Assembly: GCA_020444045.1 (NCBI GenBank)
Contig: JAHLLS010000015.1
Span: 62,001 to 126,000 of the forward strand
Origin: Deltaproteobacteria bacterium
GTDB lineage: Bacteria; Desulfobacterota; Desulfobacteria; Desulfobacterales; UBA5852
Reading direction: 5' to 3'
Length of the DNA stretch: 64,000 nucleotides
The notes beneath the pieces were generated by a model. The model was not told the DNA's origin. It was given only the letters and a program-made list of their open reading frames with translations, and did no database searches. Below are positions 55,422 through 64,000 of this stretch, one piece after another (the first letter of the stretch is position 1; each line of letters starts with the position of its first letter). A program made the position numbers and the translations under genes.

Positions 55422-56150
55422 TCAGCGGAGACGGGTGGCATGCGATTCGGGCAACCCCGCCGCCAGAATTTTTTCCACGACCGTTTCCACGTCGTAGGGA
55501 ATGTAGCGTAATTCCACCGTATGCCTGTCCGGGTCGCAAACAACGTATTTGGCATTGTTATTGCCATCTCGGGGTTGACCGACGCTGCCGACATTGACGA
55601 TATAGCGCCCATCCGGGTTGAGTTGACGAATCCCCTCGGGGAATTCGTAGCGGCCGATTTTCCCGTCGATGGATTCGATGATTTCGGGGTAATGGGTGTG
55701 GCCGGTGAAGAACAGGCGTTCATCAAGGGTTGCAAAGGTCTGTTCAAGCTCTTCGGTCGACACCTGAAACTGGTAGACGACGGGAGAATCGGGCGGGAAC
55801 CCGTGGACAAAGCGATACGCATCGTGAACACGGCAATAGGGGAAATGCTGGATAAGGTCGATGGAATCCTCGGATAGCATGGCTACGGTTTTGCGCAGAG
55901 ATTCGCGGGCCACCGGGTTGAACCAATCCAGTTCAGAGGGGTCGGTGACCGCCAGTTCGTGGTTGCCAAGTACCGATGGGATCTTTAAGGAGGCAAGCCG
56001 CTGGATGATGGCCTCGGGCTCCGGCCCGTAGCCGATGTTGTCGCCCAGGCTGAAAATATCGGTGATCGACCGGGCTTCGATATCGCGCAGCACGGCCTCG
56101 AACGCATCCAGATTGCCGTGAATATCGGAAATAATGGCAAACGTCTTCAT
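55422..56150 (-). CDS. Metallophosphoesterase (YfcE/MJ0936-like)
   Basis: The 242-residue product has calcineurin-like metal motifs: FAIISDIHGNLDAFEAVL, IFSLGDNIGYGPEP, SVLGNHELAV and FFTGHTHYPEII. It should hydrolyse phosphoesters with Mn/Ni. The ATG has GGGGA close upstream. It lies between pilD and the kinase gene in one minus-strand cluster. The substrate is unknown. Confidence 0.9.
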   Translation of the reverse strand: MKTFAIISDIHGNLDAFEAVLRDIEARSITDIFSLGDNIGYGPEPEAIIQRLASLKIPSVLGNHELAVTDPSELDWFNPVARESLRKTVAMLSEDSIDLIQHFPYCRVHDAYRFVHGFPPDSPVVYQFQVSTEELEQTFATLDERLFFTGHTHYPEIIESIDGKIGRYEFPEGIRQLNPDGRYIVNVGSVGQPRDGNNNAKYVVCDPDRHTVELRYIPYDVETVVEKILAAGLPESHATRLR

Positions 56151-56166
56151 TCCCCTGCCTGTCCTT

Positions 56167-56952
56167 TCATCCGGCGGTGCTGGCAAAGCCGATATACCAG
56201 CGGATCAATGCCGGGCCACAGAAAAGATACGCGATGGCGCCTGCGGCGAGAAAGGGGCCGAAGGGCAAGCGGCTTTTCATCGAACGGCCGGCCGGCAGGG
56301 CCAGCAGCAGACCGATAACCGTTCCCGAAAGCGATGAAATGAACACGGTAAATAGAATACCCTGCCAGCCGATCATGGCGCCGATCATGGCCAGCAGCTT
56401 GATATCGCCGCCGCCCATGCCGTCGCGTCCGGTGAGCAGCTGGTATCCGAAGGCCACGGCATACAGAAGGCCGCCACCGGCAAGAATGCCGATGAGCGCA
56501 TCCTTCCAGGTGATAAAGGGGACAAGGAATCCCAGCAGAAAGAACAGTGGGATGCCGGTTACCGAAAGGATGTCGGGAATGATCTGGTGATCGATATCGA
56601 TAAAGGTGATGACCAGCAGCACGGCAATGAAAAGAAAATAGATGCCAGCGGCCAGTGTCGGCCCGTATTTCAGGAAAACCGCCAGGGCGGCGATGCCGGT
56701 GACCAATTCGACCAGCGGATAGCGAACGGGGATATGAACCTTGCAGCGGCGGCAGCGTCCGCGCAGCAGGATATAGCTGACGATGGGAATGTTGTCGTAA
56801 AAACGAATCCGATAACCGCATTGGGGACAGGCGGATGGAGGATGCACAATGGATTTACCCTCCGGGATGCGGTAAATGCAGACGTTGAGAAAACTGCCGA
56901 TGCAGGCCCCAAAGATAAACGCGAAGATTTCCAGCTGGAGAAATACGGGCAT
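56167..56952 (-). CDS. pilD: Type IV prepilin peptidase (PilD-like)
   Basis: The 261-residue protein has eight or so hydrophobic segments. The N-terminal zinc module has CPQC and CRRC pairs. The catalytic aspartates are in FIDIDHQIIPDILS and GMGGGDIKLLAMIGA. It cleaves the leader peptides of type IV pilins and type II secretion pseudopilins and methylates the new N-terminus. The ATG at 56952 is preferred; a TTG two codons upstream is possible. Confidence 0.93.
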   Translation of the reverse strand: MPVFLQLEIFAFIFGACIGSFLNVCIYRIPEGKSIVHPPSACPQCGYRIRFYDNIPIVSYILLRGRCRRCKVHIPVRYPLVELVTGIAALAVFLKYGPTLAAGIYFLFIAVLLVITFIDIDHQIIPDILSVTGIPLFFLLGFLVPFITWKDALIGILAGGGLLYAVAFGYQLLTGRDGMGGGDIKLLAMIGAMIGWQGILFTVFISSLSGTVIGLLLALPAGRSMKSRLPFGPFLAAGAIAYLFCGPALIRWYIGFASTAG

Positions 56953-57131
56953 ACGCAACTGTTCCGTTGTGGTGGTTCGTCACCGGTCATGGGGCGCACT
57001 CCCTGAGGCCTTTTAAGCAATTGCAACCAGGGACGCCAACTGTGCTGCACGCGGGCTGCTGAAGCCGGTGTGGCTTTTCCAAAAGCCAGAATTATATTTA
57101 GGCGCAGGCCGTTAAAAAAGCAAGCGGCATA

Positions 57132-57159
57132 TTGTTTTCAAACAAGGATGTCTTATATT
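57132..57159 (+). promoter_or_regulatory. Promoter candidate for lon
   Basis: TTGTTT, 16 bases, TATATT, about 105 bases before the lon ATG. The -35 box is also half of a TTGTTT/AAACAA inverted repeat. Moderate consensus match. Confidence 0.4.
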
Positions 57160-57218
57160 AATTAGTTTTAATCAGAAAGAAATACCGCTATCGAATCGCC
57201 TGTTTGACCTGCACGTGC

Positions 57219-57230
57219 GGGGGGGGGGGG
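57219..57230 (+). repeat. Homopolymer tract of 12 G residues
   Basis: An uninterrupted run of 12 G between the promoter candidate and the lon ribosome site. Such tracts slip during replication and could vary in length. Confidence 0.9.
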
Positions 57231-57264
57231 AGGCGCATAGCGATCAATGGGTCAAGGAGAAATC

Positions 57265-59715
57265 ATGGCTGAAACAGACAAGGACGACCTGGTAACCATC
57301 ATCGATGAGGAAGACCATCAGGATATTGTTCCGGATATCCTGCCACTGATGCCGGTGCGGGATGTCGTCATATTTACCGATATGCTGCTGCCGCTTTTTG
57401 TCGGGCGCAAAAAATCGATCCGGGCTGTGGAAGAAGCCTTGACCAAGGACGGTTATCTCCTGCTGGCCACCCAGAAGGATCCGAATGTCGAAGACCCTGG
57501 TGCGGATGACATCTATACGGTCGGTACGGTCGGGCGCATTTTACGTATGTTGAAACTGCCGGATGGGCGCGCCAAAACCCTGGTGCAAGGCGTCTCCAAG
57601 GTCAAAATCAAGCGCTATGTACGTAAACGCGGTTTCTATCGGGTCAAAATCGAAGCGCTGGAGGAGGTGCCGCTCGAGGAACTCAATATCGAAGTGGAAG
57701 CGCTGATGCGGAATGTACGCGAATTCTCGGAGAAAATCCTGGCCCTGCGGGGAGAATTGACGAGCGATGTCAGCGCCATTCTGGAGAGCATCGAAAACCC
57801 GGGCAAACTGGCGGACCTAGTGGCATCGAATCTGAAATTGAAAATCGATGAGGCTCAGGAAATTCTGGAAACCATCGATCCGGTTCAACGCCTTGAAAAG
57901 GTCAATACCCTGCTGTCGCGGGAGATGAACCTGTCCGCCATTCAGGCGAAGATTCAGTCCGAGGTAAAGGACGAGATTTCCAAAAACCAACGGGATTACT
58001 TTCTCCGCGAGCAGATGCGGGCCATCAACCGGGAACTGGGCGAAGGAGACGACCGGGCGCAGGAGATCGAGGATTACCAGAAGAAAATTCGCAAATCCGG
58101 GATGCCCAAAGAGGCCCGGGACGAAGCCGGCAAACAGCTTCGCCGGCTGGAGCAGATGCATTCCGACTCCGCCGAGGCGGCGATTATCCGCACTTATCTG
58201 GACTGGATGGTGGAAGTCCCCTGGCAAAAATCAACCAAAGACATGCTGGAAATCGCCTATGCCCGTAAAGTGCTCGATCGGGAGCATTATGGCCTGAGTA
58301 AAATCAAGGACCGCATTCTTGAATACCTGAGCGTGCGCAAGCTCAACCCAAAAATGAAAGGGCCGATACTGTGTCTCGTGGGCCCCCCGGGTGTCGGCAA
58401 GACATCCTTAGGACAGGCGATTGCCAAAGCCATGAAACGCAAGTTTGTGCGGCTTTCGCTGGGAGGCATCCATGACGAGGCGGAAATCCGGGGGCACCGC
58501 CGCACCTACATTGGCGCCCTGCCGGGACGTATCATCCAGGGACTCAAGCAGTGCAAGGTCAACAATCCCATCTTCATGATGGACGAGATCGACAAACTGG
58601 GGTCCGATTTCCGGGGCGACCCATCTTCGGCCCTGCTGGAGGCGTTGGATCCGGAACAGAATTCGACCTTCAGCGATCATTATTTGAATCTCCCGTTCGA
58701 CCTTTCGAATGTCATGTTCATTCTGACCGCGAACCTGACCGATACGATTCCATCGCCGTTGCTCGATCGTATGGAGGTGATCAATCTTTCCGGCTACACC
58801 GAGGAAGAGAAGCACAAGATCGCCACCGATTACCTGCTGCCGCGGCAGATCAAAAACAATGGTCTGACGGCCCGCACCATACGCTTCAGTGATGGCGCGA
58901 TCCAGCAGATGATCACCGAATACACGCTGGAAGCCGGATTGCGGAATCTGGAACGCGAATTCGGCACCATCTGCCGCAAAGTCGCCCGTAAGATTGCCGA
59001 GGGGCGCAAAGGGCCTTACAGTATCACGCAGAAGAACCTCAGTCGGTATCTAGGCCCACCCAGTTTCCAGGCGGAACTCGATAAGGACGAAAGCCAGGTG
59101 GGGCTAGTGACCGGTTTGGCCTGGACCCAGACCGGGGGGGAAGTCCTGTATGTGGAAACCTCCATGTTGCCCGGAAAGGGAGAACTGATCATGACCGGTC
59201 AACTGGGGGATGTCATGCAGGAATCCGGTCGTGCGGCCATGAGTTACGCCAGGGCCAACCTGGAGCGTCTGGGGGTGGATCGCGATATTTTCGAGAACTA
59301 CGATTTTCACATCCATGCTCCCGCGGGAGCGATCCCCAAGGACGGTCCTTCCGCCGGTATTGCCATGGCAACGGGCCTGATATCGGTTCTGACCGGCCGG
59401 GCGGTAAACAAGGACGTGGCCATGACCGGCGAAATCTCCCTGCGTGGTCGGGTCCTGCCCATCGGCGGATTGAAGGAAAAAGCGATGGGAGCCTTGCGGG
59501 GCAAGGTCTTTACGGTCATCATTCCCGAAAAAAACCGCAAAGACCTCATCGACATTCCGGCCAACGTCAAACGGAAGCTGAAGTTTGTGATCGTCCGGCA
59601 TATGGATGAAGTTTTAAAAATTGCCCTGGAGCCGGCTTCCGTGAGCAAGACCAAACCGGCGGCCGCGCGCAAAAAGCCGGCCAAAAGGCGCACGGCCGCT
59701 GCTAAACGAAAGTAG
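57265..59715 (+). CDS. lon: ATP-dependent protease Lon
   Basis: The 816-residue protein has the N-domain start LPLMPVRDVVIFTDMLLPLFVGR, the AAA+ Walker A GPPGVGKTSLGQAIA, sensor and GDPSSALLEALDPEQN, and the protease domain with Ser in PKDGPSAGIAMAT and Lys in IGGLKEKAMGALRG. It degrades misfolded and regulatory proteins in the cytoplasm. The C-terminus is Lys/Ala-rich. AAGGAGAAATC precedes the ATG. It is 13 bp before tsaB. Confidence 0.97.
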   Translation: MAETDKDDLVTIIDEEDHQDIVPDILPLMPVRDVVIFTDMLLPLFVGRKKSIRAVEEALTKDGYLLLATQKDPNVEDPGADDIYTVGTVGRILRMLKLPDGRAKTLVQGVSKVKIKRYVRKRGFYRVKIEALEEVPLEELNIEVEALMRNVREFSEKILALRGELTSDVSAILESIENPGKLADLVASNLKLKIDEAQEILETIDPVQRLEKVNTLLSREMNLSAIQAKIQSEVKDEISKNQRDYFLREQMRAINRELGEGDDRAQEIEDYQKKIRKSGMPKEARDEAGKQLRRLEQMHSDSAEAAIIRTYLDWMVEVPWQKSTKDMLEIAYARKVLDREHYGLSKIKDRILEYLSVRKLNPKMKGPILCLVGPPGVGKTSLGQAIAKAMKRKFVRLSLGGIHDEAEIRGHRRTYIGALPGRIIQGLKQCKVNNPIFMMDEIDKLGSDFRGDPSSALLEALDPEQNSTFSDHYLNLPFDLSNVMFILTANLTDTIPSPLLDRMEVINLSGYTEEEKHKIATDYLLPRQIKNNGLTARTIRFSDGAIQQMITEYTLEAGLRNLEREFGTICRKVARKIAEGRKGPYSITQKNLSRYLGPPSFQAELDKDESQVGLVTGLAWTQTGGEVLYVETSMLPGKGELIMTGQLGDVMQESGRAAMSYARANLERLGVDRDIFENYDFHIHAPAGAIPKDGPSAGIAMATGLISVLTGRAVNKDVAMTGEISLRGRVLPIGGLKEKAMGALRGKVFTVIIPEKNRKDLIDIPANVKRKLKFVIVRHMDEVLKIALEPASVSKTKPAAARKKPAKRRTAAAKRK

Positions 59716-59728
59716 GGCCACCCGGATC

Positions 59729-60415
59729 GTGATTGTTTTCGCTATCGATACCGCCAGCCGGAGTTGCAGCGTTGCCGTTCTCGACGGGAATGCGGTCATG
59801 GCTGAAATCAATGATGTCAGCGGGCAGACCCACTCCCGCCATCTCATGGGCATGGTGGATCAGGCTATATCCATGTCGGTGGGGCAGATGGCCAACATTG
59901 ACGGATTTGCCGTCACGCAGGGGCCGGGCAGTTTTACGGGACTGCGTATCGGCATCAGCACCGCCAAGGGCCTGGCGGAAGCCGCCGGTAAACCCCTGGT
60001 GGGCGTATCCAGTCTGCAAGCCCTGGCCTGGCAGGTTTTTCCATCCGATTTCATGGTCATTCCCATGCTGGACGCACGCCGCAAGGAAGTCTATTCGGCG
60101 CGGTACATCCGCGAAGGGGAGGCCTTCAAAATGGTCGGCGCGGAACAGGCCCTCTCGCCGGAGGCGGCGGTTGACGGCATCGACATGCCGTGTCTTCTCG
60201 TAGGCGACGGAGCGGTGGCTTATGCTGACCGGCTGGAGATGGTTCTGGGTGGCCGTATGCAGTTGGCGCTGCCGTTTCAGCATATGATCCGGGCTTCCAC
60301 GGTGGCCTTTCTGGGCCGTGCGAAACTAACTGAGGCCCGTGACGAACGCATGACGCTGGCCCCCTGCTACCTACGCAAGTCCTATGCGGAAGAAAGTCGG
60401 CAGAGGACGCGCTAA
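59729..60415 (+). CDS. tsaB: TsaB, tRNA threonylcarbamoyladenosine biosynthesis protein
   Basis: The 228-residue product begins at GTG ([18 protein letters not shown]) and has [46 protein letters not shown] and [13 protein letters not shown]. It is an ASKHA-fold scaffold that pairs with TsaD and TsaE in making the t6A37 base of tRNA. It is close to lon and separated from psd by a promoter. Confidence 0.94.
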   Translation: MIVFAIDTASRSCSVAVLDGNAVMAEINDVSGQTHSRHLMGMVDQAISMSVGQMANIDGFAVTQGPGSFTGLRIGISTAKGLAEAAGKPLVGVSSLQALAWQVFPSDFMVIPMLDARRKEVYSARYIREGEAFKMVGAEQALSPEAAVDGIDMPCLLVGDGAVAYADRLEMVLGGRMQLALPFQHMIRASTVAFLGRAKLTEARDERMTLAPCYLRKSYAEESRQRTR

Positions 60416-60468
60416 AGGCGGTCACAACGCGCTATGCGGCAGGCCGGCCAGCATAACCGAGTTGGTAG

Positions 60469-60497
60469 TTGACAAGTGACTATCCTGTTGATATAAG
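60469..60497 (+). promoter_or_regulatory. Sigma-70-type promoter for psd
   Basis: TTGACA, 17 bases, TATAAG, 63 bases before the psd ATG. This is the best consensus promoter in the window. Confidence 0.75.
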
Positions 60498-60560
60498 AGA
60501 AAATTTTAAAGATTTTCAACTTGGTTGCATATTCAAGGCGCAGGATATAAGGACGTTGCA

Positions 60561-61232
60561 ATGAGCCGATATGTTTGGGCCGAACCGCCCAGCCAGACAG
60601 CCTTTCCGTTGGCCCGACCGGGCCTTCCTTTTATTGGTGCCGCCAGTTTTGTAACAGCCGTGTTCGCACTACTCGGCATGCAGTGGCCGGCCCTTCTGGG
60701 ATTGGTGGCCACACTCTGCATCTGTGCTTTTTTCCGGGATCCCGACCGTGTGATCCCGGCCGAAGAGGGTGCTGTGGTGTCGCCGGCCGATGGCAAGGTC
60801 ATCATCAACGAAAAACTGTCCCAGTGCGACTACTACGAGGGCGAATGCGTCAAAATCAGCATTTTTATGACCGTATTCAATGTCCATGTGAACCGGATCG
60901 TTTACGATGGAACGATAACGGATGTAAATTACCATCCCGGCAAGTTTTTTTCGGCCAACCTCGATAAAGCATCCCGTGAAAATGAGCACAATGCACTTAC
61001 CTTGGAGGGCCCCGGCGGACAACGCATGGTCGTCGTCCAGATTGCCGGACTCATTGCACGTCGCATTGTATGCGGCGTTCAGCAGGGAAGCACTCTGGTG
61101 CGCGGTGAACGTTTCGGCATGATCTGTTTCGGCTCGCGATTGGACGTCTACCTGCCGCCGGAAACAGCGATCACGGTAAACGTCGGTGATAAAGTAGCGG
61201 CCGGCACTTCCATTCTGGGTTATCTGAAATAA
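60561..61232 (+). CDS. psd: Phosphatidylserine decarboxylase (archaetidylserine-type short form)
   Basis: The 223-residue product has an N-terminal membrane hairpin (LPFIGAASFVTAVFALLGMQWPALLGLVATLC), then FFRDPDRVIPAEEGAVVSPADGKV and the self-processing motif MICFGSRLDVYLP, where the Ser becomes the pyruvoyl group. It makes phosphatidylethanolamine. AAGGA lies seven bases before the ATG. No pssA gene is adjacent in this window. Confidence 0.93.
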   Translation: MSRYVWAEPPSQTAFPLARPGLPFIGAASFVTAVFALLGMQWPALLGLVATLCICAFFRDPDRVIPAEEGAVVSPADGKVIINEKLSQCDYYEGECVKISIFMTVFNVHVNRIVYDGTITDVNYHPGKFFSANLDKASRENEHNALTLEGPGGQRMVVVQIAGLIARRIVCGVQQGSTLVRGERFGMICFGSRLDVYLPPETAITVNVGDKVAAGTSILGYLK

Positions 61233-61368
61233 ACCACTGAATAACTTCAAGGACGTCTGGTATCGGCGATGGTCAGCAGGTTTCGCGGCTGAATGATTTC
61301 TATTGCTTTCAGCCGGCCGGTGACCGCCGGGACGGCACAATCCGCTTAACGCGATCGAAGGAGAAAGA

Positions 61369-61836
61369 TTGGAACGTATACCCATTACCCGAAAAGGATA
61401 TGAAGCGCTCAAAGCCGAATTAGAACGCATCAAGAAAGTCGATCGTCCGGCGAATATCATTGCCATCGAGGAAGCCCGCGCGCATGGTGATCTGTCGGAA
61501 AACGCCGAATACGATGCGGCCAAAGAACGCCAACAATTTATCAACGGGCGTATCAGCGAACTGGGATATAAGCTGGGCAATGCCGATATCATCGATCCCG
61601 AACAACTCCCCCGCGATCGCGTGGTATTTGGTTCCCGGGTGCTGCTCGAAAACACCGAGACCGGTGAAAGTGTCGCGTATCAGCTGGTGGGCCCCGATGA
61701 ATCCAACATTGACGAAGGACGCATCTCTGTCTCCTCACCGCTCGGTCAAGCCATCATCGGAAAGCGTCCGGACGACGAAATTACGGTGCAGGCGCCTGGT
61801 GGCAAGCGCGTATACGAGCTGGTGGAAATTCTGTGA
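61369..61836 (+). CDS. greA: Transcription elongation factor GreA
   Basis: The 155-residue product begins at a TTG six bases after AAGGAG. The N-terminal coiled coil (EALKAELERIKKVDRPA and HGDLSENAEYDAAKERQQFI) and the C-terminal SPLGQAIIGKRPDDEI are diagnostic. The tip DLSENAEYD residues support transcript cleavage in backtracked RNA polymerase. It is followed by rpoZ 45 bp later. Confidence 0.96.
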   Translation: MERIPITRKGYEALKAELERIKKVDRPANIIAIEEARAHGDLSENAEYDAAKERQQFINGRISELGYKLGNADIIDPEQLPRDRVVFGSRVLLENTETGESVAYQLVGPDESNIDEGRISVSSPLGQAIIGKRPDDEITVQAPGGKRVYELVEIL

Positions 61837-61881
61837 TGCTGATATGACTCGAACAACAATTCCTTTTCAGGAGGTAGACCC

Positions 61882-62085
61882 GTGGCAAGAATCACCATCG
61901 AAGACTGTCTCAACCGCGTCCCCAACCGCTTTATGCTGGTCAACCTGGTGGCGCGCCGCGTTCGTCAGATACGTGAAGGTTCGGAATACCTGGTCAGCTC
62001 ACCCAAGAATGAAGATATCGTTATTTCGTTGCGGGAAGTGGCGGCCGGTAAAGTCGCCTTCGTGCCCAATACGGAAGACGATTGA
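61882..62085 (+). CDS. rpoZ: RNA polymerase omega subunit
   Basis: The 67-residue protein begins at GTG after AGGAGGTAGACCC. MARITIEDCLNRVPNRFMLVNLVARRVRQI is typical of omega, which helps assemble the beta' subunit. The greA-rpoZ pair suits one transcript. Confidence 0.94.
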   Translation: MARITIEDCLNRVPNRFMLVNLVARRVRQIREGSEYLVSSPKNEDIVISLREVAAGKVAFVPNTEDD

Positions 62086-62097
62086 CCGGACGTCCGG
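62086..62097. repeat. 12-bp perfect palindrome after rpoZ
   Basis: CCGGACGTCCGG directly after the rpoZ stop codon, before the next start. No loop is possible in DNA pairing, so a dimer binding site is more likely than a terminator. Confidence 0.3.
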
Positions 62098-62104
62098 CTG
62101 ACCA

Positions 62105-62833
62105 TTGCCAAAGTTCAGGGGCACATACCGGGCCTTGAACCGGGAGTTCGGACGCGCCCTTGTGCAATATCACATGATGGATGACGGCGACCGCATCCTG
62201 GTGGGGGTATCCGGCGGCAAGGACAGCATGGCTCTCCTCTGGTCGCTTGCCGAGCGGCAGCGCCGGTCGCCGGTCCGCTATGATCTTTTCCCGGTCTACG
62301 TCGATCCCGGGTTCGAGGGCGGGTTCGCCGAAGCGTTGCGTGCCCAATGCCGTGACATGGGACTGGACCTGCGGGTCGCTTACACCGATTTTGGACTCAT
62401 CGCCCATAGCGATGAAAACCGCGAAAACCCCTGTTTTCTCTGCGCCCGCCTGCGCCGCAAACGCCTCTTTGAAATCGCCCACGAACTGGACTGCCGGAAG
62501 GTGGCGCTCGGCCACAACAAAGACGATATCATTGAAACGTTTTTCATGAATATCTGTTATGCCGGTGAAGTGAGTACCATGATTCCCGCCCAGTCCTTCT
62601 TCAACGGATTGATTACGGTTATCCGGCCGCTGGCGTTTGTCGAGGAAGACCTCATCCGTCGTTTCGTACGCCAGCAGGGTCTTTCCGTCTTCCACAACCC
62701 ATGCCCCAGTGCCAACCGCACCAAACGTCAGGAAATCAAGGAATTACTGCGCCAGCTTTACCGCAGCAATCCGAAAGTCAAAGGCAATGTGTTTCGCGCC
62801 ATGCATCACGTGAGACTCGACTACCTGCTCTAA
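62105..62833 (+). CDS. TtcA-like PP-loop tRNA thiolation protein
   Basis: The 242-residue product has the ATP pyrophosphatase PP-loop VGVSGGKDSMALLWSL and a CFLCARLRRKRLFE motif, as in TtcA/TtuA-type enzymes that bind a 4Fe-4S cluster. NPCPSANRTKRQEIKELL gives a further Cys. TtcA makes 2-thiocytidine in tRNA. This protein is shorter than E. coli TtcA, so the exact target is uncertain. The start is a TTG with a weak ribosome site. Confidence 0.85.
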   Translation: MPKFRGTYRALNREFGRALVQYHMMDDGDRILVGVSGGKDSMALLWSLAERQRRSPVRYDLFPVYVDPGFEGGFAEALRAQCRDMGLDLRVAYTDFGLIAHSDENRENPCFLCARLRRKRLFEIAHELDCRKVALGHNKDDIIETFFMNICYAGEVSTMIPAQSFFNGLITVIRPLAFVEEDLIRRFVRQQGLSVFHNPCPSANRTKRQEIKELLRQLYRSNPKVKGNVFRAMHHVRLDYLL

Positions 62834-63003
62834 TCATGCGCATTTGCCGTTATCCTGAATAATCTGTCCAACAAAGAGGTTGAATCAGCGGCCCGAATCA
62901 GGTATGAGCAGGCTGCCGTGGGATTGCGCCAGGAATGGTTTCGATCGCCGGCGGCATCTAGTGAAAAACCTTGTGCGGTCACCAGTGAACATACGGGAGA
63001 TGC

Positions 63004-63804
63004 ATGCGAGACGTCCAGAATGAACCCGATTATCGGAATATTCCCATCGATAAAGTCGGCATAAAGAACTTGCGCTACCCGATCAAGGTGCTGGACCGCT
63101 GCAATGGCTATCAGCACACGGTGGCGACGATCAATATGTACGTGGACCTGCCCCATCGCAACAAGGGCACCCACATGAGCCGTTTCGTGGAAATCCTGAA
63201 TCAGTATCGATTGGAACTGTCCCTGAAGAAGATTTCCGACATTCTAGCGGAAATGAAAACCCACCTGAATGCGGCCTCGGCCCACATCGAAATCACCTTT
63301 CCCTACTTCATCGAAAAATCCGCGCCGGTGAGTCGGGCAACCGGCCTCATGGACTATGCGTGCACCATCAGGGGATCCAGCGGGCCGGACGGAAAGATCG
63401 ACCTGGTTTCGGAAGTGGCCGTCCCGATTTCTTCGGTTTGCCCCTGCTCTAAAGAGATCAGCGCGTGCGGCGCCCACAATCAGCGGGGCGAGGTGTCGCT
63501 GAAAGTTCGTTTCAAAAAATTTATCTGGATCGAGGATATGATCGGGGTCGTTGAATCCGCAGCTTCATCGGAAGTCTACAGTGTCCTGAAGCGGGTGGAC
63601 GAGAAAGCTGTGACCGAGACCGCCTATCTGAATCCCAAGTTTGTTGAGGATATCGTTCGCGATATCGCAGCCGCCTTGCAGCAGGACGACAACATCACCT
63701 GGTTTTCCGTGGGGGCGGAGAATTTCGAGTCCATCCACAATCACAGTGCCTATGCCCACATCGCCAGTAACCATCTGGTCGAGGAACCCCTCCTTAATAG
63801 CTGA
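63004..63804 (+). CDS. folE2: GTP cyclohydrolase FolE2 (type IB)
   Basis: The 266-residue product matches the metal-dependent type-IB GTP cyclohydrolase that makes 7,8-dihydroneopterin triphosphate for folate or queuosine. Motifs are NKGTHMSRFVEILN, SVCPCSKEISACGAHNQRGEV (catalytic Cys and His) and NFESIHNHSAYA. The start is ATG after GGGAGATGC. FolE2 often replaces FolE when zinc is limiting. Confidence 0.95.
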   Translation: MRDVQNEPDYRNIPIDKVGIKNLRYPIKVLDRCNGYQHTVATINMYVDLPHRNKGTHMSRFVEILNQYRLELSLKKISDILAEMKTHLNAASAHIEITFPYFIEKSAPVSRATGLMDYACTIRGSSGPDGKIDLVSEVAVPISSVCPCSKEISACGAHNQRGEVSLKVRFKKFIWIEDMIGVVESAASSEVYSVLKRVDEKAVTETAYLNPKFVEDIVRDIAAALQQDDNITWFSVGAENFESIHNHSAYAHIASNHLVEEPLLNS

Positions 63805-63890
63805 GTGCCAATCCGATGATGGCTCGGCGGGATGTTTTGTGCCATCGCTCTCCGGAGCAATTCCACTGCCCTTGCCCTGCACCAGCGACA

Positions 63891-64000
63891 TTATTTGCGG
63901 GCAGTTGACAGATAGCGGTGAACCTGACGCATGATCGGCGCGGTGGTTTGGCTGCTGCGGTTGCGAAAGAGCGCAAAGCGGTAGCGGTCGCCTGGCCCGA
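63891..64000 (-). CDS. C-terminal fragment of an uncharacterised protein (5' end outside window)
   Basis: An open frame enters from the window edge and ends with TAA at complement(63891..63893). The last 35 residues, GPGDRYRFALFRNRSSQTTA through MRQVHRYLSTARK, look protein-like and basic. A LysR-type regulator is possible but cannot be judged from this fragment. Confidence 0.5.
   Translation of the reverse strand, partial: GPGDRYRFALFRNRSSQTTAPIMRQVHRYLSTARK

Larger units (their letters stand above)
56953..57264. other. Divergent intergenic region pilD-lon
   Basis: The region carries a 12-base G tract and a promoter candidate, both listed separately. It is otherwise AT-rich at 57080-57200 and has no gene. 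Confidence 0.5.

Overview
The window (about 57% GC by eye, with dense genes on both strands) looks like the chromosome of a strictly anaerobic Desulfobacterota (deltaproteobacterial) species, probably a Desulfobacteraceae or Desulfosarcinaceae relative. The evidence is a selenocysteine-containing HdrA-type flavoprotein, a complete rnfCDGEAB operon, mercury-methylation genes hgcA and hgcB, several ferritin/rubrerythrin-like proteins, a minimal rubredoxin-like protein and a sigma-54 activator with its histidine kinase. The species call is inference. I found no rRNA, tRNA, CRISPR array, insertion sequence or prophage.

Layout. 1-6.5 kb (minus): a partial double-module HdrA with an in-frame UGA, a receiver protein, and an NtrC-type regulator/GAF histidine kinase pair. 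6.9-10.4 kb (minus): two TPR-type proteins and a carotenoid-isomerase-like oxidoreductase. 10.7-18.2 kb: a DUF202-like protein, DHA2 exporter, leuB, a lipoprotein, a CoA-type Nudix protein and a TIM-barrel protein. 18.2-22.3 kb: a Fur-box-like site, a rhodanese/ferritin-like fusion, a SMUG-type uracil-DNA glycosylase, THEP1 NTPase, a degenerate receiver and a tiny rubredoxin-like protein. 22.6-33 kb: PP2C phosphatase, DnaJ, EI24-type membrane protein, MFS, Pal, LOG, a SpoIIE-type phosphatase and an ABC1/UbiB kinase. 33.4-35 kb: LUD, YcgN-like and HTH proteins.

35.0-37.5 kb (minus) is the most notable locus: arsR-hgcA-hgcB-nuclease. HgcA carries the cap-helix motif NVWCAAGK and a C-terminal membrane domain. 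HgcB carries two 4Fe-4S motifs, Cys73 and two terminal CC pairs. An 8-8-8 inverted repeat overlaps the -10 of a TTGACA-17-TATCGT promoter before an ArsR with a CFC thiol motif, and a thermonuclease-like gene overlaps the end of hgcB.

37.6-48.1 kb: ferritin-like proteins, TPR, methyltransferase, arginase, a Lon-like AAA protease, a dynamin-type GTPase, Nudix and an Slp-type lipoprotein. 48.2-54.0 kb: rnfCDGEAB, bounded by a good sigma-70-type promoter and a strong hairpin terminator. 54.0-57.0 kb (minus): a Ser/Thr kinase with DUF1566, a phosphoesterase and PilD. 57.2-64 kb: housekeeping genes lon, tsaB, psd, greA, rpoZ, a TtcA-like gene and folE2, with a 12-G tract ahead of lon.

Together the genes suggest a flavin/ferredoxin-based anaerobic energy metabolism (HdrA, Rnf), thiol/metal handling (hgcAB, ArsR, ferritins, rhodanese) and Ser/Thr phospho-signalling (one kinase, two PP2C-type phosphatases).
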